Source: an uncultured Acidimicrobiaceae bacterium
GTDB taxonomy: Bacteria; Actinomycetota; Acidimicrobiia; Acidimicrobiales; RAAP-2
Direction of reading: 5' to 3'
NCBI GenBank assembly: GCA_937894805.1
Contig: CALAYR010000100.1
Span: 1 to 36,651 of the forward strand
Length of the DNA: 36,651 nt
The position numbers and the translations under genes were made by a program. Shown piece by piece: positions 1 to 9,483 of this stretch (position 1 is the stretch's first letter; every line of letters begins with the position of its first letter). Under the pieces are notes generated by a model. It did no database searches and was not told the DNA's origin. It was given only the letters and a program-made list of their open reading frames with translations.

Positions 1-2271
1 CACCGTCGTGACCTCTGGATCTTGGCCCTCGTGGTGGTGGGATTTTTCGTGCTCCTCGCCGAAATTGGCTTGCTTGGACCGACGGGGCACGTCATTGAAA
101 CGGGCCTCGCCAGCGCCTTAGGCATTGGTCGTTACGCCGCAACCTTTATCTTCCTCGGACTGGCCGTTTTGATGTTGTGGGGCAAAGTCGATATCGACCG
201 CGTCCGCTTGGGAGTCGGCCTCACGCTCGGCCTCGCTGGATTCAGCGGAATATCCCATTTCATTGGGAGCAGCCCAACTATCCACGCCACTACCAGTGAT
301 CTTGGTTCGGCCGGTGGTTACCTCGGTGTGGTGGTCGGGGGAGGGCTGCACGGCATTCTCGGCATGGCTGGCGCGACCGTTGTCCTCCTGGCGGTGTTGG
401 TGATTGCGACCATGGTGCTGACCGGTATTGGTCTGCGGGTCTTGGTGGCCGGACTCTGGTCGGCCCTGCGCTGGTGTGGCCGCACCGTGGCCTCGTGGTG
501 GAGTGCCCGTCCCGAGCGCATCGAAATTGAAGAGGAAGAAGTCGAAGAAGAGGTTCCGGTACGGACTCGGCGTCGCAAGGATCCTCCGATCGAAGAGTTC
601 CCGGTGCAGACCGCCGAGGAGTACGACGAAGCCATGGCGGCCGAGGCGGCTCTCGCCAATCCGGAGCCCGACGAAGAACTCCCAGATGTACCGGCCAAGC
701 CCAAGCGAACAAAGAAGGCCACTGCACCAATTGCCAAGGGCGATTGGACGCTCCCGAGCATGAGTCTGCTCACTCGGATTAAGGAGCAAAAGCAGGACCG
801 CACCGCCATCGACGCTGCCGGTGAAGAGCTAGTTGACGCCCTCGCGGCCCACGGCGTAGAAACCACGTTGGTGGGCTACACCATTGGGCCATCGGTGACT
901 CGTTTTGAACTTGAGCTTGGTGCCGGCGTCAAGGTTGCCAAGGTCACCTCGCTCAACCGTGATATCGCGTACGCCATGGCCTCGCCTGATGTCCGAATTC
1001 TGGCCCCGATCCCAGGGCGCTCGGCGATTGGTGTCGAGGTGCCGAATCGTCAGCGCACGCTCGTCTCACTCGGTGACTTGCTCGCCTCAGAAGAAGCCAT
1101 TTCCGCGACCCACCCGCTCGACGTTCCATTGGGTCGCGACATCTCCGGTCAGACCGTGGTTATTAACTTGGCCGAGATGCCCCACGTGCTCATCTCCGGT
1201 GCGACGGGTGCCGGAAAGAGTTCGTGCATCAATTCGCTTATCACCTCACTCGTCATGCGGGCCACCCCAGATGAGGTCCGCATGATTCTGATTGACCCCA
1301 AGCGAGTCGAACTCGGTCAATACAACGACTTACCGCACTTATTAACTCCGGTTGTCGTCGATCCCCGCAAGGCGGCCGGCGCGCTGCATTGGGCCGTGAA
1401 GGAGATGGAACGCCGCTACGACATCCTTGCCGAGAACGGCGTCCGTGACATCACGAGCTACAAGGAGATGCTGGCTAAGGGTCAGATTGAAGTGGCGCCA
1501 ACGGATGAAGAAATCGGCGCTGAAATATTGGAGCGCGTAACGGGGCTCGAAACGGAACTACCGCCGAGTGGCCCCGAAGAGTTTCCCTACATAGTCATCG
1601 TGGTTGACGAGCTCAACGACTTGATGATGGTCGCGGCCCGTGATGTGGAAGAGTCAGTCGTACGCATTGCTCAGATGGCGCGAGCCGTTGGTATCCACCT
1701 CGTTCTCGCCACACAGCGTCCCAGCGTCGACGTCATCACTGGAGTGATCAAGGCCAACGTGCCGAGTCGTATGGCCTTTGCCGTTTCTTCGCTGGCCGAC
1801 AGTCGGGTCATCTTGGACCAGGCCGGTGCCGAACGGCTTATTGGCAAGGGAGACATGCTCCTGCTCACGGCCTCGTCTAATGTTTCCCGCCGCCTGCAAT
1901 CGCCATGGGTTTCAGAAGATGAAGTGCGCAACATCGTCGACACCTGGAAGAACCAGGGCGGCCGCCCCGAGACGGGCGCCAGCCTGGAGCTCGAAGCCGT
2001 CGCGGTCGGGGGAGGGGCCCCTTCATCTGGCGGTGGCTACGGCGGTAACGAGGACGACGACGATGAAGCGTTACGTCAGGCCCGAGACCTTGTTATTCGA
2101 ACTCAATCGGGTTCGGTTTCAATGCTCCAACGGAAACTGCGTGTCGGTTTCGCTCGTGCTGGGCGCCTCATGGACATGCTCGAAAACGAAGGGACCGTTG
2201 GACCCGGCGAAGGCTCCAAGTCTCGCAAGGTCCTGATCACCCAAGAAGAGCACGAAGCGCAAAACGGCTAA
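1..2271 (+). CDS. ftsK: DNA translocase FtsK/SpoIIIE (5' end cut by window)
   Basis: Septal double-stranded DNA pump that clears and resolves chromosomes at division. The reading frame is open to base 1, so the start lies outside the window; 756 residues are visible. Counting from the first codon, hydrophobic segments fill about residues 5-160 (the membrane anchor), followed by a very acidic linker near 175-190. Next comes the RecA-like motor with Walker A GATGAGKS at 400-407 and Walker B VIVVDE near 532-537, then the conserved ATQRPS segment. The C-terminal 60 residues (from about 695) form a winged-helix gamma domain, the part that reads KOPS in known FtsKs. The residue after Walker B is Asn in DELNDLMM, where Ala is usual; this is probably harmless. 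thrB starts 16 bases after the stop. Confidence 0.96.
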   Translation, partial: HRRDLWILALVVVGFFVLLAEIGLLGPTGHVIETGLASALGIGRYAATFIFLGLAVLMLWGKVDIDRVRLGVGLTLGLAGFSGISHFIGSSPTIHATTSDLGSAGGYLGVVVGGGLHGILGMAGATVVLLAVLVIATMVLTGIGLRVLVAGLWSALRWCGRTVASWWSARPERIEIEEEEVEEEVPVRTRRRKDPPIEEFPVQTAEEYDEAMAAEAALANPEPDEELPDVPAKPKRTKKATAPIAKGDWTLPSMSLLTRIKEQKQDRTAIDAAGEELVDALAAHGVETTLVGYTIGPSVTRFELELGAGVKVAKVTSLNRDIAYAMASPDVRILAPIPGRSAIGVEVPNRQRTLVSLGDLLASEEAISATHPLDVPLGRDISGQTVVINLAEMPHVLISGATGAGKSSCINSLITSLVMRATPDEVRMILIDPKRVELGQYNDLPHLLTPVVVDPRKAAGALHWAVKEMERRYDILAENGVRDITSYKEMLAKGQIEVAPTDEEIGAEILERVTGLETELPPSGPEEFPYIVIVVDELNDLMMVAARDVEESVVRIAQMARAVGIHLVLATQRPSVDVITGVIKANVPSRMAFAVSSLADSRVILDQAGAERLIGKGDMLLLTASSNVSRRLQSPWVSEDEVRNIVDTWKNQGGRPETGASLELEAVAVGGGAPSSGGGYGGNEDDDDEALRQARDLVIRTQSGSVSMLQRKLRVGFARAGRLMDMLENEGTVGPGEGSKSRKVLITQEEHEAQNG

Positions 2272-2275
2272 CGCC

Positions 2276-2281
2276 TACGCT
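2276..2281 (+). promoter_or_regulatory. Candidate -10 element for leaderless thrB
   Basis: TACGCT followed by exactly 6 bases and then the thrB ATG. No clear Shine-Dalgarno sequence lies in the 16-base gap. This fits the spacing of actinobacterial leaderless promoters; no good -35 was seen. Confidence 0.45.
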
Positions 2282-2287
2282 TAGAGC

Positions 2288-3133
2288 ATGCGAGTCCGCG
2301 TTCCAGCCAGTTCAGCCAACCTCGGTCCGGGGTTTGACGCACTCGCCATTGCTCTGGATATTCCCATTGAAGTTTCCGTCGAGTTGGCAGACGAACTCTC
2401 CTTGAGTGCTGAGGGATTTGGTTCTGAGCTGACAGATCCCACCAAGCACCTCGGCGTCGCTATTGCCACCGAGATTCTGGGTCATCAGAATTTCTCTCTG
2501 CACATCAAGTCGGCGATCCCACTAGCTCGGGGGCTGGGTTCGTCAGCCGCTCTAGCGGTCGCGGTGGCCAAGGCTGCCGGCTCCGAGGACCCTTTGGCCG
2601 TGGGAACGCGCATTGACGGTCACGCTGAGAACGCCGCCGCATCACTGCTGGGTGGGTTTGTTACAGCCTCCGTCGAAGACGATGAAATCTTTGTCGCCTC
2701 GCTCCCACTCGATCCCGCCTTGCGGTTTGTGGTGGTGATTCCCGAACGTGAACTGGCCACGGCCGATGCTCGTCGTGTTCTTCCCAGTGCCGTTTCGTAT
2801 CACGACGCGGCCTTCAATCTCTCTCGTGTGGCCCTACTGACCGCCGGTTTGGCTGACCACGCCTTGCTCCAGGCGACGGCGATGGAGGACCGACTCCACC
2901 AGCCTTTCCGTATGGGCTTATTGCCATTTGCCGCCGACGTACTTCGTGTGACTCGCGAAGCGGGCGGACTTGCTTCCTGCTGGTCTGGGGCTGGTTCGAC
3001 AATGTTGGCCGTGGCTACTGATGCAACGGCCTCGGCGGTGGCCGATGCGGCTCGTCGCGTGCTCAGTGATCATTCCGAACCGGGAGTCGTCCAGATTGTT
3101 GAAGCCGATCGTCGCGGATTGCAAGTTCTGTGA
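2288..3133 (+). CDS. thrB: Homoserine kinase
   Basis: Phosphorylates L-homoserine with ATP in threonine biosynthesis; cytosolic GHMP-family kinase. Motif 1 PASSANLGPGFD is at residues 6-17, the ATP-binding motif 2 PLARGLGSSAALA near 78-90, and the glycine-rich motif 3 WSGAGSTML lies in the C-terminal third. At 281 residues it is slightly short for the family but complete. hom and thrC, its usual partners in actinobacteria, are not in the window. The stop overlaps the start of the RhtA-like exporter by 4 bases, so the two are probably translationally coupled. The ATG start is supported by the -10-like element 6 bases upstream. Confidence 0.95.
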   Translation: MRVRVPASSANLGPGFDALAIALDIPIEVSVELADELSLSAEGFGSELTDPTKHLGVAIATEILGHQNFSLHIKSAIPLARGLGSSAALAVAVAKAAGSEDPLAVGTRIDGHAENAAASLLGGFVTASVEDDEIFVASLPLDPALRFVVVIPERELATADARRVLPSAVSYHDAAFNLSRVALLTAGLADHALLQATAMEDRLHQPFRMGLLPFAADVLRVTREAGGLASCWSGAGSTMLAVATDATASAVADAARRVLSDHSEPGVVQIVEADRRGLQVL

Positions 3134-3981
3134 CGCTCGCCAGGTTGGCTCGGCCGCCCAAGAGTGCGGCCGGCGCCGGCGGCATGGTGCTATTGGGCGC
3201 CCTCTGTGTTCAGTACTCCGCGGCGTTAGTCGCCCCAATATTTGTGGTCGTCGGAGCAGCGGCAACCAGTGCTTGGCGTTTCAGCGTGGGGGCACTGGTT
3301 CTACTCGCGTTGGCTCGCCCCATGGTGTGGCGCTGGACGCGAAGGCAGTGGGTCGGAGCCTTCGCTCTCGGTATCTCGACGGCTTTCATGAATCTCTGCT
3401 TCTTTCAAGCAATTGATCGAATTAATCTCGGCACTGCCGTGGCGATTGAGTATCTCGGACCCTTTCTAGTAGCAGCGCTTGGCAAACGATCCTTTCGACA
3501 CGTGGTATTCGTGTTGGTGGCGGCAGTGGGCGTCTTGGCGTTGGCTCGTCCCGGTGGTGACGTCTCCGTCACGGGTCTCGTCTTTGCAGCCCTGTCCGGT
3601 GTCGGTTGGGCCGGTTACGCCTTCGCTTCCCACTACGTGGGGGACGAGACCTCTGGTTTCGACGGGCTCGCCATGGCCATGACAATTGCCGCGGTCATAA
3701 CCCTGCCTTTCCTCCCTGCGTCAATAGTGCCGATGTTTGATCACGGTCTCGTTCCACGCATGGTGCTTGCTTCGGTCGCGGCGGTTGTCTTGGGCTTCGG
3801 AGCCGAAATGCAGGCTCTCCGACGACTTCCACCCAGCATCGTCGGGGTTCTGTTGGCCCTTGACCCGGCGGTGGCCTTTGCGGTGGGCTTTGTCGTACTG
3901 GGTCAACCGATACTGGGCTGGGACATTGTGGGCACTGGCCTGGTGATCATTGCTGGTATTGCGGTAACGCGCGACGCCTAG
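3130..3981 (+). CDS. EamA-family transporter, RhtA-like amino-acid exporter
   Basis: Ten-helix drug/metabolite-superfamily (EamA) membrane protein of 283 residues. It resembles RhtA, the threonine/homoserine exporter: it has two EamA repeats and the RhtA-like segments FFQAIDRINLGTAVAIEYLGP in the first half and ALDPAVAFAVGF in the second. The GTG start overlaps the thrB stop as GTGA. Sitting behind homoserine kinase makes homoserine or threonine a reasonable guess for the substrate, but specificity cannot be read from sequence. No upstream alternative start fits better than the overlapping GTG. Confidence 0.85.
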   Translation: MTLARLARPPKSAAGAGGMVLLGALCVQYSAALVAPIFVVVGAAATSAWRFSVGALVLLALARPMVWRWTRRQWVGAFALGISTAFMNLCFFQAIDRINLGTAVAIEYLGPFLVAALGKRSFRHVVFVLVAAVGVLALARPGGDVSVTGLVFAALSGVGWAGYAFASHYVGDETSGFDGLAMAMTIAAVITLPFLPASIVPMFDHGLVPRMVLASVAAVVLGFGAEMQALRRLPPSIVGVLLALDPAVAFAVGFVVLGQPILGWDIVGTGLVIIAGIAVTRDA

Positions 3982-4000
3982 GGCAAATCCTGCGCACCGG

Positions 4001-4006
4001 TAGAAT
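4001..4006 (+). promoter_or_regulatory. Candidate -10 element for leaderless miaB
   Basis: TAGAAT lies 6 bases before the GTG at 4013. An in-frame ATG at 4010 lies 3 bases before that GTG. The spacing favours transcription starting at the GTG. Confidence 0.45.
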
Positions 4007-4012
4007 TTGATG

Positions 4013-5407
4013 GTGAGCACGGCCCGTACCTTTGAGATTCATACGTACGGCTGCCAGATGAACGTTCACGACTCCGAACGACTAGCCGGCTTGATGGTGG
4101 CTGACGGTCTCGTTCCCGTAGAGCCCGGGCAGCAGGCCGACGTAGTTCTCTTCAATACCTGCACGATTCGTGAGAATGCCGACAAGCGCCTCTACGCCGC
4201 CCTCGGCCAGCTGAAGGCTCTCAAGGAGAGCCGTCCCGACATGCAGATTGCAGTTGGTGGCTGCATGGCCCAAAAAGATCGTGACTCCATTATTAAGCGA
4301 GCCGGTTTCGTGGATGTTGTCTTTGGTACCCACAACATCGGCTCCGCGCCGGGCCTATTGCGCCGATCGCGGACGGAAGGTCCGCTCGTGGAGATTCTCG
4401 ACGCCCCGGACCCCGAGGCCCATCTCGATATGGCGCCCGCGTTAAACGCGGTGCGAGAAGTGCCATGGGCCGCCTGGGTTACCGTGCAAACCGGCTGCAA
4501 CAACTCGTGCGCCTTCTGCATCGTTCCCTCGGTTCGCGGTGATGAAGTCTCTCGACCTTTTGATGACCTCGTGGCCGAAGTAACCATGCTGGCCGGCCAG
4601 GGCGTGACCGAAATTACGTTGCTGGGCCAGAACGTCAACACGTACGGTCGCGACATCACGAAGCGCCGCCCACTCTTCGCTGACTTACTTCGGGCCGTGT
4701 CGGCCGTCGAGGGTATTGAACGTGTCCGCTACACGTCGCCCCATCCTCGTGATCTACGCCCCGAAACTATTGCTGCAATGGCCGAAACGCCCGAGATCTG
4801 CCCCCAGTTGCACTTGCCACTGCAGTCGGGCAGCAACGAAGTGTTGGTGGCCATGCGTCGGGGCTATACCGCCGAGCGGTACCTCGAGCGTCTCGCTGAT
4901 GCTCGAGCGGCAATGCCCGGCTTAGCTGTCACGACCGACATCATCGTTGGTTTCCCTGGGGAGACCGAAGCCCAGTTTGAAGAGACATTGCAAGTGGTAG
5001 CCGAGGCGCAATTCGATTCGGCCTACACCTTCATTTTCTCGCCTCGCCCAGGAACTCGAGCGGCGGAAATGGAGGACTCCTTCATCGCTCCCGAGGTCAT
5101 CAAGGATCGTTTTGCTCGTCTCGACGCCGTCATTGACCGCAGTGCGCTGCTACGAAACGAAGCCCGCGTCGGCATTGAGGAAGAGGTTCTAATCGAGGGT
5201 GCGTCACGTCGCGATGACACCAGAGTCTCCGGTCGAACTCGGCAAGGCAAGTTGATTCACTTCATGCCTCCCGCCGAAGGCCTGCGTCCCGGTTCGCTCG
5301 CCACCGTGAAGGTGGAATACGGCGCTCCCTTCCATTTGCTCGGGAGCTACGTAGCCACGTTGCGTCAGCCACGTCACAAGATACGCATTCCACTCCTTAA
5401 CTCGTGA
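4013..5407 (+). CDS. miaB: tRNA-2-methylthio-N6-isopentenyladenosine synthase MiaB
   Basis: Radical-SAM methylthiotransferase that converts i6A37 of tRNA to ms2i6A37. From the GTG at 4013, the N-terminal UPF0004 domain carries the auxiliary-cluster cysteines C14, C50 and C84. The radical-SAM CxxxCxxC triad is C162, C166 and C169 (CNNSCAFC), and a TRAM domain fills the last 65 residues. Length about 464, normal for the family. The start could also be ATG 4010; GTG 4013 is preferred because TAGAAT sits 6 bases upstream and no ribosome-binding site is visible. The stop overlaps the miaA GTG by 4 bases, coupling it to the enzyme that makes its substrate. Confidence 0.96.
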   Translation: MSTARTFEIHTYGCQMNVHDSERLAGLMVADGLVPVEPGQQADVVLFNTCTIRENADKRLYAALGQLKALKESRPDMQIAVGGCMAQKDRDSIIKRAGFVDVVFGTHNIGSAPGLLRRSRTEGPLVEILDAPDPEAHLDMAPALNAVREVPWAAWVTVQTGCNNSCAFCIVPSVRGDEVSRPFDDLVAEVTMLAGQGVTEITLLGQNVNTYGRDITKRRPLFADLLRAVSAVEGIERVRYTSPHPRDLRPETIAAMAETPEICPQLHLPLQSGSNEVLVAMRRGYTAERYLERLADARAAMPGLAVTTDIIVGFPGETEAQFEETLQVVAEAQFDSAYTFIFSPRPGTRAAEMEDSFIAPEVIKDRFARLDAVIDRSALLRNEARVGIEEEVLIEGASRRDDTRVSGRTRQGKLIHFMPPAEGLRPGSLATVKVEYGAPFHLLGSYVATLRQPRHKIRIPLLNS

Positions 5408-6312
5408 GTGCAACGCCGCGAGTTCTGGCGCTCGTTGGGAGTACGGCATCGGGGAAGAGTGCTGTAGGGCACACCTTTGCCCTACAGCGGGGCGATGTTG
5501 AGATTTTGAGCGTCGACTCGATGACCGTGTATCGCGGTATGGACATCGGAACGGCCAAGCCCACCACCCAAGAGCAGCGTGAGGTGCGCTATCACCTTCT
5601 CGATCTCGTTGATGCCAGCGAGGCATATTCGGTAGCGGAGTTTCAACGAACGGCTCGTGAGGCGTTGGCCGATATTGCCAGTCGGGGGAAGATTGCACTT
5701 CTCGTGGGCGGTACGGGCCTCTATGGGCGCGCCATCATTGACAACTTCACCATGCCGGGGGAGTTTCCCGAATTGCGAGCTTCCCTGACTATGCGGGCTG
5801 AGACTGAACTTGAAGTGATGTTCCGTGAACTCACCGAACTCGACCCCTCCGCGGCCGAGAAGATTGAGCCCACCAATGCTCGACGAGTCGTACGGGCCCT
5901 GGAAGTGATTCACGGCAGCGGAGAACTCTTCTCCAACTTTGGACCGGGTCTCCAGTCATACTTCGAAGCTGAGATTCCCCAAGTCGGCCTGCAGCCCCCA
6001 CTAGAGGTGGTCGATGCCGCCATTGACCAGCGGTATCGATCATGGATTGAACAGGGGTTGGTTGACGAGGTCCGCACCTTACGAGACAACCCGCACGGAC
6101 TCTCGAGAACGGCGGCCCAAGCCGTTGGCTACAAGGAATTGGCCCACTTCCTTGACGGGGAGAGCGACCTCGAATCCTGCATACTGGCAGCCACCTTGGC
6201 GACGCGGCAACTGGTACGTCGCCAGCGAGCCTGGTTTCGACGAGACCCCCGAATTGAGTGGTTTGAGAAGTCCGACGACGTTCTAAGCCGACTCTTGACG
6301 GTGGTGGGGTAG
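5404..6312 (+). CDS. miaA: tRNA dimethylallyltransferase
   Basis: Adds a dimethylallyl group from DMAPP to N6 of A37 in tRNAs that read UNN codons, the step before MiaB. The P-loop GSTASGKS is at residues 12-19, followed by the family motifs SVDSMTVYRGMDIGTAKP, GGTGLYGRA, and NARRVVRALEVI in the middle. The end has the LATRQLVRRQRAWFRRD segment typical of MiaA. Full length at 302 residues. The GTG start overlaps the miaB stop (GTGA). Confidence 0.96.
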   Translation: MSATPRVLALVGSTASGKSAVGHTFALQRGDVEILSVDSMTVYRGMDIGTAKPTTQEQREVRYHLLDLVDASEAYSVAEFQRTAREALADIASRGKIALLVGGTGLYGRAIIDNFTMPGEFPELRASLTMRAETELEVMFRELTELDPSAAEKIEPTNARRVVRALEVIHGSGELFSNFGPGLQSYFEAEIPQVGLQPPLEVVDAAIDQRYRSWIEQGLVDEVRTLRDNPHGLSRTAAQAVGYKELAHFLDGESDLESCILAATLATRQLVRRQRAWFRRDPRIEWFEKSDDVLSRLLTVVG

Positions 6313-6332
6313 TTCCAAAGAGCCGTGAGAGA

Positions 6333-7112
6333 ATGACCCTAGTGATGATGCGCACACTGCAGAAATGGAACGGGGCGGGGAACGACTTTCTCGTCGACGT
6401 CGGTTCCCTAGACGAACTAGCAGTATGGACGGCGAGTCGGGCTACGGCCGTCTGTGACCGCGACACCGGCATAGGGGCTGATGGCCTCCTGTTAGCCGCT
6501 CTCGATAGCGATTCGCTAACTATGACACTCTTTAACGCTGATGGTTCGATTGCGGAGATGAGTGGCAATGGCATCAGATGTCTCGTAGCCGCAGTTCACC
6601 GGAGCACCAAGGCAACGTGGAGCAGCATCGAAGTCGTTACCGGTGCCGGTCGCCGCACTGTTTCCCTCACACTCGATGGCAATCAGGGTTTCGGTTCTGT
6701 TGAAATGGGAGCGGTTCGCCTAGAACAACCTCTCGAGGGCACGCTTGGTGTGGCCAATGTGGGTAATCCCCACATTGTCCTCATGGACGAAACTGCCTGG
6801 AGTGAAGCGGAGCGCACTGCACGGGCCAATGCGCTTTCCGACTCAGTCGGTGGTGCCAATATTGAGTTCGTAACGGTGCATAGCGATTCGCACGTGGCCA
6901 TCAAAGTCCACGAACGCGGGGTTGGCTGGACTCAGGCCTGTGGCACTGGTTCGGTGGCCACGACTGCGGTTCTGCACCACCTCGGCCTTACCGGACCGAA
7001 GGTGGTCGTCTCGAACCCCGGAGGAGATCTCACAGTGGAGCTCGACGGCAACGAGGCCACCTTGGCGGGACCGGTTGTCTTTGAACGTGATGTGGAGTGG
7101 TCGCTGGCGTGA
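6333..7112 (+). CDS. dapF: Diaminopimelate epimerase
   Basis: Converts LL- to meso-diaminopimelate for lysine and peptidoglycan. The PLP-independent racemase cysteines are both present: one in GNGIRC after the NADGS motif, the other in QACGTGS near the C-terminus. The KWNGAGNDF opening is typical. Up to 259 residues. The start is uncertain: in-frame ATG 6333, GTG 6342, ATG 6345 and ATG 6348 are all possible, and the family's usual N-terminus fits 6345 or 6348 best. The gene lies 20 bases after miaA, and its stop overlaps the hflX GTG. Confidence 0.94.
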   Translation: MTLVMMRTLQKWNGAGNDFLVDVGSLDELAVWTASRATAVCDRDTGIGADGLLLAALDSDSLTMTLFNADGSIAEMSGNGIRCLVAAVHRSTKATWSSIEVVTGAGRRTVSLTLDGNQGFGSVEMGAVRLEQPLEGTLGVANVGNPHIVLMDETAWSEAERTARANALSDSVGGANIEFVTVHSDSHVAIKVHERGVGWTQACGTGSVATTAVLHHLGLTGPKVVVSNPGGDLTVELDGNEATLAGPVVFERDVEWSLA

Positions 7113-8389
7113 CGTATCTTCCGTCAACGCTGATTGACCGCACCTTTCGCGAACGCATTGTCCTTGTCGGCGTTATCTTTCCTGACTCATCGGCCGCGGA
7201 GCTTGACAAGGAACTCGACGAGTTGGCCCTCTTGGTCGATACGGCTGGTGCCGATGTCTCGGCGCGCGTTGTCCAGCGTCGAGACCGTCCCGATCCCGCT
7301 ACCTTCCTCGGATCGGGCAAGGTTCAAGAGCTCAAAGAAATCTGCCTCGCCGTCGATGCCGACACAGTCGTCTTTGATCACAATCTCTCGCCGGCCCAGC
7401 AGCGGAATCTCGAAAAGTTGCTCGGTCGTACCGCGATTGACCGCACCGCGGTCATTTTGGATATTTTCGCGCAGAACGCCCGCTCGCCTGAAGGTAAGGC
7501 TCAGGTCGAACTAGCGCTTCTGCGCTACCGACTCCCTCGTTTGCGCCGAGCCGGCGGATCGCTTTCGCAGCAGGCCGGTGGTATTGGTACTCGGGGTCCC
7601 GGTGAAACTCAACTCGAGGTTGACCGCCGCCGTTTGGTCAACCGCATGCACAAGCTCGAAAAGGAGCTCGACGTCGTTGAGCGCACTCGTGATATTCAGC
7701 GCCAGAGTCGTAAGCGCGGCCGTCACCGTGAAGTAACCCTCGTGGGCTACACCAATGCCGGAAAGTCCACAACGCTGAACCAACTGACCCATGCTGATGT
7801 GCCGGCCGAGGACCGGCTCTTTGTGACCTTGGATCCCCGAACACGCCAGTACCAGATGCAGGGTGGTGAGACCATCCTCTTCACCGACACTGTCGGATTC
7901 CTCTCCAAGCTGCCCCACGAACTCGTCCGGGCCTTTAAGAGCACGTTGGACTCGGTGAGACTGGCCGATCTCTTGATTCACGTGGTCGACGGCTCGGCGG
8001 AGAACGCCGAAGAACAGATCGAGGCCGTACGAATTGTTCTCAACGACATCGGCGCCGGCGAGGTCCCGGATCTCATGGTCTTTAACAAAGCCGACGTTGA
8101 CCCTTCATGGACGTCCGAACTCGTTGCCCGCCACGAAGGCTCCTTGGCGGTTTCAGCGCTCACCGGTGTGGGCATGGACCGACTCGTTGAGACGGTTGGC
8201 GATCGGCTTCGATCGGGCGACCGCATTATTTCTCTGCGCTTGCCAGTCGAACGTGGGGACTTGATTGCGGCGGCTCATCGTGAGGGTGATGTTGTGGCCC
8301 AGGAGAATGAAGACGACTTTGTTATCTTGCACGTGGTACTAGACGACGTCGGTAGTGCTCGATTTGCCGAGTGGAGGATTCCCGCATGA
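7109..8389 (+). CDS. hflX: Ribosome-associated GTPase HflX
   Basis: Translational GTPase that splits stalled or stressed ribosomes. The N-terminal half is the HflX-specific nucleotide-binding domain with the GTRGPGETQLEVDRR signature before a coiled-coil linker. The G domain has G1 GYTNAGKST, G3 DTVGFLSKLPHEL and G4 NKAD. About 426 residues from the GTG at 7109, chosen because it overlaps the dapF stop as GTGA like the other junctions in this operon; a GTG at 7097 is also open. The 3' end contains the ribosome-binding site of dapC (GGAGG at about 8373), and its stop overlaps that gene's ATG. Confidence 0.95.
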   Translation: MTYLPSTLIDRTFRERIVLVGVIFPDSSAAELDKELDELALLVDTAGADVSARVVQRRDRPDPATFLGSGKVQELKEICLAVDADTVVFDHNLSPAQQRNLEKLLGRTAIDRTAVILDIFAQNARSPEGKAQVELALLRYRLPRLRRAGGSLSQQAGGIGTRGPGETQLEVDRRRLVNRMHKLEKELDVVERTRDIQRQSRKRGRHREVTLVGYTNAGKSTTLNQLTHADVPAEDRLFVTLDPRTRQYQMQGGETILFTDTVGFLSKLPHELVRAFKSTLDSVRLADLLIHVVDGSAENAEEQIEAVRIVLNDIGAGEVPDLMVFNKADVDPSWTSELVARHEGSLAVSALTGVGMDRLVETVGDRLRSGDRIISLRLPVERGDLIAAAHREGDVVAQENEDDFVILHVVLDDVGSARFAEWRIPA

Positions 8390-9483
8390 GTTTCACCTTG
8401 CCGCCCTATCCCTATGACCGTTTAGCTCCCATCATTGAGGCCGCCAACCGGCACGACGGGGGAGCGATCGAGTGCTCCATCGGAACACCTTGTGACCCAC
8501 CTCCAGCGGTGGCATTGGAAGCCTTCGCCAAGGCGACGACGCACCGTGGCTACCCCATGTCGTTCGGCAGTGAGTCCTATCGCAGTGCCACTTCCAGTTG
8601 GATGAAACGCCGCTTCGGCGTGGATCTTTCGCTAGATCAGGTGGCCGCCTGCGTTGGGACAAAAGAGTTCGTGGCCTCACTGGGTCAGTATCTGCACTTG
8701 CGCACCCCCGAGCGCGACACGATTCTCTACCCGGCCATTAGTTACCCGACCTACGCCATGAGCGCCCATCTAGCCAACTTGCGCGCCGTGCCGGTGCGCA
8801 TGGAACACGGCCGACTCGATCTCGAATCAATTGATCCGCACGATGCTGCACGGGCCCTCGTGCTCTGGAGTAATTCCCCATCGAACCCCACCGGTCAACT
8901 TGACAATCTCGGCGCTGCCGCGGCGTGGGGCCGCGCCCATGGCGTGCTGGTGGCCAGCGATGAGTGTTACGCCGAATTCACGTGGGCCTCAGCCCCTCGG
9001 TCCATTCTGCAGCACGGTACCGAAGGCGTCATTGCGGTGCACTCAATCTCCAAGCGGAGCAACCTCGCCGGAGTGAGGGCCGGTTTTTATGCCGGCGATC
9101 CCGAGGTTGTCGGATTTCTGCGGTCAGTCCGGCAGCACGCCGGACTGATGGTTCCCGGTCCGGTGCAAGAGGCCGTTGCTGCGGCCTACCGGGACGATAC
9201 GCACGTCGAGCTCCAGCGCACTATTTATAGACGTCGACTCGAACTTGTACGTGCGGGTCTCGAGGCAGTAGGCATTGAGACTCCGATGCCCGAAGGAGCG
9301 TTCTATCTCTGGGGTCGTGGTCTCGAGGGAAATGGCTTTGCCACGGCGCAAATGCTGGCGGAACAATCAGGTTTGGTCGTCAGTCCCGGCGAGCTCTACG
9401 GGGATGCGGGAGCACCATACATTCGTGTGGCTGTAGTTCAGCAAGACGACAAATTGGAACTGGCCGTTTCGCGCTTGAGTTAG
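8386..9483 (+). CDS. dapC: Succinyldiaminopimelate transaminase (class I/II aminotransferase)
   Basis: PLP aminotransferase that makes N-succinyl-LL-diaminopimelate from the keto acid, using glutamate. Family features: the WSNSPSNPTGQ motif, the PLP Schiff-base lysine in HSISKRSNLAGVRAGF, and the FTLPPYPYDRL opening typical of actinobacterial DapC. 365 residues from ATG 8386, which overlaps the hflX stop (ATGA) and has GGAGG 8 bases upstream. Assignment as DapC rather than a general aminotransferase is supported by dapF, dapD and dapE nearby. The stop codon overlaps the stop of the convergent doc gene by 2 bases. Confidence 0.9.
   Translation: MSFTLPPYPYDRLAPIIEAANRHDGGAIECSIGTPCDPPPAVALEAFAKATTHRGYPMSFGSESYRSATSSWMKRRFGVDLSLDQVAACVGTKEFVASLGQYLHLRTPERDTILYPAISYPTYAMSAHLANLRAVPVRMEHGRLDLESIDPHDAARALVLWSNSPSNPTGQLDNLGAAAAWGRAHGVLVASDECYAEFTWASAPRSILQHGTEGVIAVHSISKRSNLAGVRAGFYAGDPEVVGFLRSVRQHAGLMVPGPVQEAVAAAYRDDTHVELQRTIYRRRLELVRAGLEAVGIETPMPEGAFYLWGRGLEGNGFATAQMLAEQSGLVVSPGELYGDAGAPYIRVAVVQQDDKLELAVSRLS

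Noticed and set aside
118..789. Long open frame on the minus strand inside ftsK
   Set aside because: Low-complexity shadow of the acidic, Glu-rich ftsK linker; no recognisable domain.
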